Source: Cordilura impudica | Lineage: Eukaryota; Arthropoda; Insecta; Diptera; Scathophagidae | Direction: 5' to 3' | Length of the DNA: 64,000 nucleotides | Assembly: GCA_963682025.1 (NCBI GenBank) | Contig: OY821521.1 | Coordinates: forward strand, 49,502,807 to 49,566,806 | Part shown: one piece after another, positions 58,000 to 64,000 of the stretch | Layout of the letters: every line of letters begins with the position of its first letter | Position numbering within the stretch: position 1 is the stretch's first letter | The notes under the pieces: generated by a model | Database searches by the model: none | Told to the model about the DNA's origin: nothing | What the model saw: only the letters and a program-made list of their open reading frames with translations | Made by a program: the position numbers and the translations under genes

Positions 58000-58540
58000 A
58001 AGAAAGATATTGGTAAGAATTAAAATATCAATATTATTTCTGATTCCGATGAGAATCAAAATCTCAAAATCGTACGAGAAAAAGTACGACGTTGGTTAGA
58101 CCTTGTTCTTCCTTGTAAAGTACGATTTTCCATAAAGCTGTCAAGAATCCCCTTCTGCGCAAATATATTTTTGTTATTTTTGACCTAAACATTTTTATTT
58201 TTGATTGAATTAGATCAAATGTTTTTACATTACAAAAAGCAAAATACCTTGGCACGATTATTGCAAGACAAGTTATACAGCAGTTTCGGATGGAGTCAGC
58301 AATCCTCATCAGTAACTGAGAGAAGTAGATATTTATTTTTCCTTTTTTTCACTTTATTGGGGAAAAACATGTTTTCGCTTATTATTTCATTAACGAATAA
58401 AATTTCGCTACGTTGCATTTGAATGATCACTCGTTAGCGAACCAGAAATTTCTTCACATTTTATTCGTTATCGTATTAGAAAGTCCCAAAAGTATAAGTT
58501 CGCTGACGACTACGAAAATTTGGCCCCTGGACCCAATAAA
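58000..58540. other. Unassigned DNA
   Basis: No gene is recognised. TTTGGCCCCTG at 58519-58529 is an inverted match, with one difference, to CGGGGGCCAAA at 55053-55063 and could be a hAT end. Confidence 0.35.
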
Positions 58541-58544
58541 ATAT

Positions 58545-58740
58545 ATATACATTCTGAATCCTTATAACAAGTGGTGTTGATATAGCGATGTCCGTCTGTC
58601 CGTCTGTGAAAACCACTATTACGACCTCAATAGGATAGCAGAGTTGCTCCTTTTTAGTGAAAATGATTTATTGACGTCATGAGCAGCCTGCTTTTTCAAA
58701 TCATCAATATCGCTTGAATAGATCTAGAGTTTTTAATGAA
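58545..58740 (+). mobile_element. DINE-1-like repeat (Y type), decayed fragment
   Basis: ATATATATACATTCTGAATC, CGATGTCCGTCTGTCCGTCT and AAAATGATTTATTGACGTCA match the Y-type plan in forward orientation. The termini are not recognised. Confidence 0.55.
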
Positions 58741-58845
58741 AATATAAAAAAAAAACTCTCGAACAAAACACAAGCTGTGGTTATTCAAAATTTTGTAATT
58801 TGAGTGTCATAACTGTAGTCGTTGTTGTTGTTGTGATCTCTGTAC

Positions 58846-59215
58846 CTATCAACAATATTTGACCTAGACCCATCTTTTATTATACCGTTCGACTTACGTC
58901 CGTCTATGTGCACATGTAAACCGCGTAATCAAACTAAAGATTGCATGTTTGAATTTTTTGATGAAATTTGGTAAATATCATATAACCATCCATAAAATTT
59001 GGTTTGTGTGTATTTATTACAAACACTAATCAGTAGTCTAAAAATAAACCATCTGGAAAAATTCTTAGCCACAGCCTAAAATGCCGCTTCCCGATTTTCA
59101 CTATTAAATCTATCAAAAACAAAAATGCTGCACATATTTTTCTCAAATTTGGTTTATATGTGTTTTTGAAAAAAATACGTGACTTTACCATCCATTTTTC
59201 AGCGACTCCCTATAG
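58846..59215 (-). mobile_element. X repeat, copy 7, partial
   Basis: TATTTGACCTAGACCCATCT at the start, ACGTCCGTCTATGTGCACAT in place of the GTCC core, then CTCAAATTTGGTTTATATGT. The palindrome end is missing. Confidence 0.75.
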
Positions 59216-59589
59216 GTGTCAGATGTTTTACCACATTTCAGGTCATACCTTGGTACAATGAATAATAAATAACACAGGCAAATATTTTTAAAGTCATCAA
59301 GTGCAAACTTCTTCTCGTGTGCAGTTTTTCGAAGTACTTATCGAAACTAACAAAACCCCATTTAGCTGCCGTTCGGATGGCCTCATGTATATTTTGGCTA
59401 AAAAGTAATTTTTCCGAAGAATATACAATTTTTTTCACGGCTATATCTCGGATCCAATGGGAATTTTGTTTTCATGTCTTCGGGATAATTGTGGCTATAG
59501 ACTAGAAGAGTGTAAAACAAACTAACCATAAAAAACTGCATCTTGTGGCTCAAAATTGGTTAAATGTCGAAAAAATTCCATCCAGAAAG
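59216..59589. repeat. Mixed repeat DNA with left arm of an inverted repeat
   Basis: The start (CACATTTCAGGTCATACCTT) resembles the end of Y-type DINE-like repeats. 59299-59365 is the inverted partner of 60668-60733: on the opposite strand it reads TTTTGTTAGTTTCGATAAGT followed by ACTTCGAAAAACTGCACACG. The rest is unassigned. Confidence 0.55.
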
Positions 59590-60290
59590 ATCTCTTTTTT
59601 AAACTCTTTCTTTTAACTCGTACTCTCTGTCTGGCTGTCGTGGGGCAACCCCATTCCCCCTTATCCAATTGATCTGAAACTTGGCCCATAGTCTTGTTGT
59701 GACTACAATTAATTTTGGGATAGTCACGCACAGTCACGGAGGGATCTAAATGTCATTTCCCCTCATCCGATCGACCTGAAACTTGGTCAATACACTTGCT
59801 GTGAAAAAAGATTAACTTTGACTTAGTCATGCACAGTTACGCATGGTCACGCACAGTCACGGAGAGATTTAAAACGGATTTGCCCTCACCCAATCAATCT
59901 GAAACTTAGTCGATATACTTGCTGTAAAGAAAGATTAACATAGTCACGCACATTCATGCATAGTCATGCACAGTCACGCAGTGATTTAAAACCCATTTCC
60001 CCTTATCCGATCGATCTGAAACTTGGTCGGTAGACTTGCTGTGAAAAAAGATTAACTTTGACATAGTCACGCAGACTCACGCATAGTCACGCAACAGTCA
60101 CGGAGTGATTTAAACCCCATTTCCTCTCATCCGATCGATCTGAAACTTTGTCCATAGACATTGACCAAGATTAATTTTAAAATAGTCACGCAAAACAGTC
60201 ACGGAGAGATTCAAAACTCATATGCATAAGGAAAGAAATAGATTTAATAAAAACTTTGTTTTTATAGGTTAGATTATTTTAAACTTTATT
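59590..60290 (-). repeat. W element, copy 2, inverted: about five tandem units
   Basis: This is the reverse complement of the W element at 40756-41580, including its flanks (TACTCTCTGTCTGGCTGTCG at the left, ACTCATATGCATAAGGAAAG and TAGGTTAGATTA at the right). Unit boundaries marked by CAGTCACGGAG fall near 59733, 59853, 59972, 60092 and 60199, spacings about 105-120. Confidence 0.87.
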
Positions 60291-62459
60291 TCAATCAAAA
60301 TAAAAAAAATATTAATTTTCCAGCTGTATTTAACATTGAAAATTTGAGAAATGTATATAAAATAATGTAGCAAAAGGCATGAGTAGCACCTGGTTCTATT
60401 ATGACCTTTTGGGTCTTTTCAACTTTTGGGCACTATATGACCATAAACGTAACAAAATTTATTTATTTTTTAGCACTTATTATTTTCTATATTGAAGCAT
60501 TAATGTTTTTTACTGTTCAGTTGTTATTCACTCAAAATAATGTGTTATTGTCTTGTCACATTAATGACAGAATGCGGCTACATGACATTTGTATTGACTG
60601 CTAGCGCTAGTTCAAGCTTTATATGCACTAGCAACAACGCCATCTATGGAAAAAAATTGTCCCAAGTGGGGTTTTGTTAGTTTCGATAAGTACTTCGAAA
60701 ACCGCACACGAGAAAGAGTTTGCACTTTATGTGTTGCACTGTGTTATAATAAAAAAAAAATTAAGGTGAACAAAAATTATTTTACCTGAAATTCTTTTTT
60801 ACCTCAAAAATTTTTATTAACTCAAAAATATTTTTCTCCTCGAATTTTTTCAAAGTCAAAAAAAAGTTTTCCAGCCAAAATTTGCTATCGATTGTATTTT
60901 CTAAAAAAAATTTTTTTTTAATTGAAATTTTATTTTACCACTTCAACTTTACGTTTCTTAAAAAAAAATTTTCTATAAAATTATGAAGGTTTAATAATTT
61001 ATAAAGTGCTTGCCTTTTTTAAGCGAAATCTTTTTTTTTTTTGGGCTGAAGCTTTGAAACTTTTAGAAATTCGATATCAGTTAAGCAAAACCAATTCTGT
61101 GAGTATGTTAAATAAAATTGGATCTTGGTGGGTCAGGGTCAGTTCAGATACATTTTTATATATCAACCCAGATGCCAACAATGTTTGCAATCTATATCAA
61201 GCAACTTTTCCCATTCAAGCTGTGTAATTTTGTTGTCAAGTGTTTTTTTTTTTATTTTCATGCATTTTCAAAAAAAAAAAAAAAAAAACGAAAATAAAAA
61301 ATAACAAACTACGAGTAGTACCGCATATTTGTTGTTTACTCGTCTATAATACTTAAATAAAAAAAAAAGGTACAAGTCCAATCGAATCGAATTGTATGTA
61401 TGTATGTATGTTTGTTTTTGTAAATACATACTAGTGTTTTTTTTTGTTTTGGTTCATTTGTCTCAATGGCAGGCGTACAAAACTGGTATGGTTGCATTTT
61501 TCTCTTTTTTAGACGCATTGTAAATTTGTTACTTTTTGGTCGAATATTAAAAATAAAAGAAACTACGAAAAAAAATATAACAATATAATAATACCCGAAT
61601 AATCGTAGGGGAAATCCAAATCGAAATCTTAGAAATGTGTCATAAAAAGTCCTAAATTATTTTGAATTTGACACAAACTTTGTTTGTCCCATATATATTT
61701 CTTGAATTTTTTTATGAAGAAGATTCATATTTTAACACAGATTTTTTTTTTAATTTTGTGATCGTTTCAACGGAAATTAATAGCTCCAAAAATATCACTT
61801 GCTTAAATTATAGAATCAACTACCCAAACTAATACACATACTCTATACCGAGTAACCATTACCCACTTTTTTTTTCCAGCAACACTATTTTTTCAACATT
61901 ATTTTAACATTAAATAACAAGATCACTCCAGCCAACCAGCTACAAATGCAATATTTATTGTCTTTATGTAAAACTAACAATTTGTTTATAAGAATTTGTA
62001 TTAAATTACACGATGTTGTTGTTTGTTGTGTATTTTAGTTTTAAAATTTTTTGTTGTGCTTCATTTCAAGTGTAAATAAATTTACAAAAAAAAAAAATTA
62101 AAAAATAAGTTTTCAAATAAAAATATTTATACATGTTTATGATTTCATTTGTATAAAACAAAATTAATCATGGTGTTAAAAAATAAAATATGTATTTCTT
62201 AACTTTATAGACATTTATTAGATTTGAAAAATAAGTTTGTCGTAAAAAATGTTCCAAGTTTTTTTTGCAGAGACTTTCAAAGTAAATTATAAAATTATTA
62301 ATTTTTTTTTTTAATAATCGGATAATATTAAAAAAAAATAATTAAATCTTGCTGGCATTGAAAGTTGAAAATATTTGCGTGTACAAATAAAAACTTTGTA
62401 GCCAAAAATGGGTGTGAAAAAAAACTGTTTTCCAAAAAAAAAAAAAAAAAAAAAAAAAA
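60291..62459. other. Mostly unique A/T-rich DNA
   Basis: No gene is recognised. The right arm of an inverted repeat lies at 60668-60733. A TATG microsatellite lies at 61392-61413. A frame at 61006-61227 has fairly even composition but no family features. A pyrimidine tract ending in TTTTTCCAG at about 61880 could be a splice acceptor, unsupported by anything downstream. Long A runs near 61270 and 62430 look like repeat tails. Confidence 0.35.
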
Positions 62460-63034
62460 ACAAGTCAAAAAATTATAGTCGGTCTAGACCCTATACCATG
62501 GTTTGGAGACCCTATCTCTTCCGTCCAACTAATTGGATATAGAAAATAAACATAAACCAACCATTGTTATTTATTTTGTTTCCTGCAAATCTGAAAAAGT
62601 TCATATCGGATGCTATTTTTATATGGGGACTAGGTCGAAAAATGAGCCGCTCCTGACCATATTTGGTAAAGTCACTTATATTTTGAAAAATATATATAAA
62701 CCAAATTTGAGAAAAATCTGTGCAATATTTTTGTTTTTTTGATAGATTTAAGTGAAGATCGGGAAGCAACTCTATATGGGGCTTATGACTAAGAATTGTC
62801 CTATAGGGATTTTGTTGGACTACAGAATAATGGAATATATTCATATTTGCGACCTGTTGTTTGATTACAAGGATTACAGTCGGACAGACGGACGGACATC
62901 GCTAAATCGACTCAGAAAGTAATTCTGAGTCGATCAGTATATAAAAGATGGGTCTATGTCAAATATTTTTGGTAGTTACAAACAGCAGCACAAAGTCATT
63001 ATACCCAAACCACATAGTGCTATAGGGTATAAAA
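62460..63034 (+). mobile_element. X repeat, copy 8
   Basis: It starts after a long A run with ACAAGTCAAAAAATTATAGT and half of the palindrome (CGGTCTAGACC). The body is present, with an internal loss near 62830, then CAGACGGACGGACATCGCTA and the terminal hairpin ending CTATAGGGTATAAAA. Confidence 0.82.
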
Positions 63035-63035
63035 A

Positions 63036-63100
63036 CATCTAAGAGTGTTAAATTCGGATGTGTCGAATCTTTGATATCCTCTACCTGTGTCTTAAACTCA
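63036..63100 (+). repeat. V repeat end, copy 2
   Basis: TCTAAGAGTGTTAAATTCGG and ATGTGTCGAATCTTTGATAT match 23928-24000. Here it directly follows X copy 8. Confidence 0.5.
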
Positions 63101-63334
63101 ATAGTACAACCAATGTTGGGTACGGCTTCCACTTCAAAACTGATGCCGATACTGAAAGTTTAAATTCGATTACCAATAATATTTTAAGTTAATTGCGTTT
63201 CTTCTTGGCCAGTTTTTATATAATTTCTTGTTATAAAAAATAATGATCGTGTCTTCTATAGAAAGAATTAATTACTATTTTATATAGGAGATATAGGAGA
63301 TTTATCCCAAAGTAGAAACTGGCTTGATATCACA

Positions 63335-63872
63335 CTCATTAACAAAGCGAACAAAGTAATATCTCAGATTATAAACAAAAGGCTTTCGAGTGCATTCGAT
63401 CCCGATCTTCGCAAGGAGCAAGCTGGTTTTCGGCTCCAAAAATTGTGCATAGACCAACTGAACAGTCTCCGGATTATAATAGAATAGTCTGTTGAATGGA
63501 GATCTCCTTTGTACCTAGCCTTCATAGACTTCGAGAAGGTTTTTGGTACCCTCTAATACTCGGCTATTTGGAATGCCCTTGCTTGTAAAGGTACATCTAT
63601 CAAGATAATATCATTAACTCAAGCCCTTTACGTTAATGTAAGTTGTAGGGTGATGCATGAAGAGGCAGGGTTGCATTCAATCACCCCTGCTTTTCAACGT
63701 AATTTTAGACATTATCATGAATAGAGCAACCCGAGAGGAAAGAGGAATTTCGTGTGGTTTTCATGGAAGGCTAGAGAATCTCGGCTACGCTGATGACATC
63801 TATCTACTCTCACATAACACAGGTAACGCGGGTATGGGGATAAACCAGAGTTCAGAAAAAAACACACACTGA
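63335..63872 (+). pseudogene. LINE reverse-transcriptase fragment, RTE/CR1-like
   Basis: The + strand gives NKAN..VISQIINKRLSSAFD, LRKEQAGFR, CIDQLNSLRIIIE, a stop, SVEWRSPLYLAFIDFEKVFG, then NALACKGTSIKIISLTQALY and, in another frame from 63657, GCIQSPLLFNVILDIIMNRA and the catalytic LGYADDIYLLSH. These are RT blocks in order, broken by a stop and frame changes. The C-terminal fragment at 38755-39345 looks like the same LINE group. Endonuclease and 3' end are absent. Confidence 0.88.
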
Positions 63873-63904
63873 ATAAAAAGATCGTACATATATGTAAACA
63901 AACA

Positions 63905-64000
63905 TAACTTAGACCAACACACACATATTTTTATTTTCATATCAATTATGTTTGTTTTTAAATTTTCTTCGGTGCCCAACACAATCATGACTGTGTTCGT
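63905..64000 (-). repeat. Z repeat, copy 2
   Basis: This is the reverse complement of 56833-56920, with ATATCAATTATGTTTGTTTT and CGGTGCCCAACACAATCATG. It continues past the right edge of the window. Confidence 0.7.

Noticed and set aside
61006..61227. 73-codon frame near a long T run
   Set aside because: No recognisable domain, and it starts inside T-rich low-complexity sequence.

Overview
This window reads as intronic or intergenic DNA from a fly genome, most likely a calyptrate dipteran such as a blow fly or house-fly relative. It is very A+T rich, has no intact protein-coding gene, and is packed with transposon fossils of types common in Diptera: DINE-1-like repeats with GACG microsatellite cores, Helitrons, Tc1/mariner, piggyBac, hAT and non-LTR retrotransposons. 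The species call is inference from repeat content only. The one sign of a host gene is a TATA-less core promoter at 5179-5213 (initiator plus motif ten element at the expected spacing). It is followed by a probably non-coding first exon ending at a consensus splice donor at 5740/5741. If that is right, most of the window downstream is the first intron of a + strand gene whose coding exons lie outside.

Layout: 1-4367 is block A of a 17-18 bp A/T minisatellite; 4368-5178 is promoter-proximal unique DNA; 5181-5740 is the putative exon 1. From 6480 to 25250 is a transposon graveyard: a DD41D mariner with TIRs and TA target site, a tRNA-derived SINE, a three-level nest (DINE-like X repeat containing a LINE containing Helitrons), a large inverted pair of X repeats, one arm of which sits inside a piggyBac, Tc1 relics with a Helitron-like trimer, and a short TIR element. 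25250-28975 is mostly unique. 28985-35220 is block B of the minisatellite in the opposite orientation, with a 1.5 kb heptamer array inside it. 36630-41825 is block C, interrupted by a LINE fragment and by a tandem-repeat-bearing element (W). 43019-49188 is about 6.2 kb of heptamer satellite, mostly near-perfect ATTATTT. 49190-52310 is mostly unique. 52313-64000 is again nested transposons, including a 4.3 kb element called Q here.

The most notable object is Q (53383-57689). It has terminal inverted repeats of about 120-130 bp, flanks a decayed minus-strand gene unlike any transposase class I can name with certainty, and sits inside a broken X repeat. A smaller 587 bp element (21612-22198), flanked by a TAAC duplication, shares the core of Q's terminal sequence, so the two may be autonomous and non-autonomous members of one family. 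Nothing here works as an operon or pathway. The functional content is one promoter with its exon, some possible intronic regulatory islands, and satellite structure. All coding relics are broken by stops or frameshifts.
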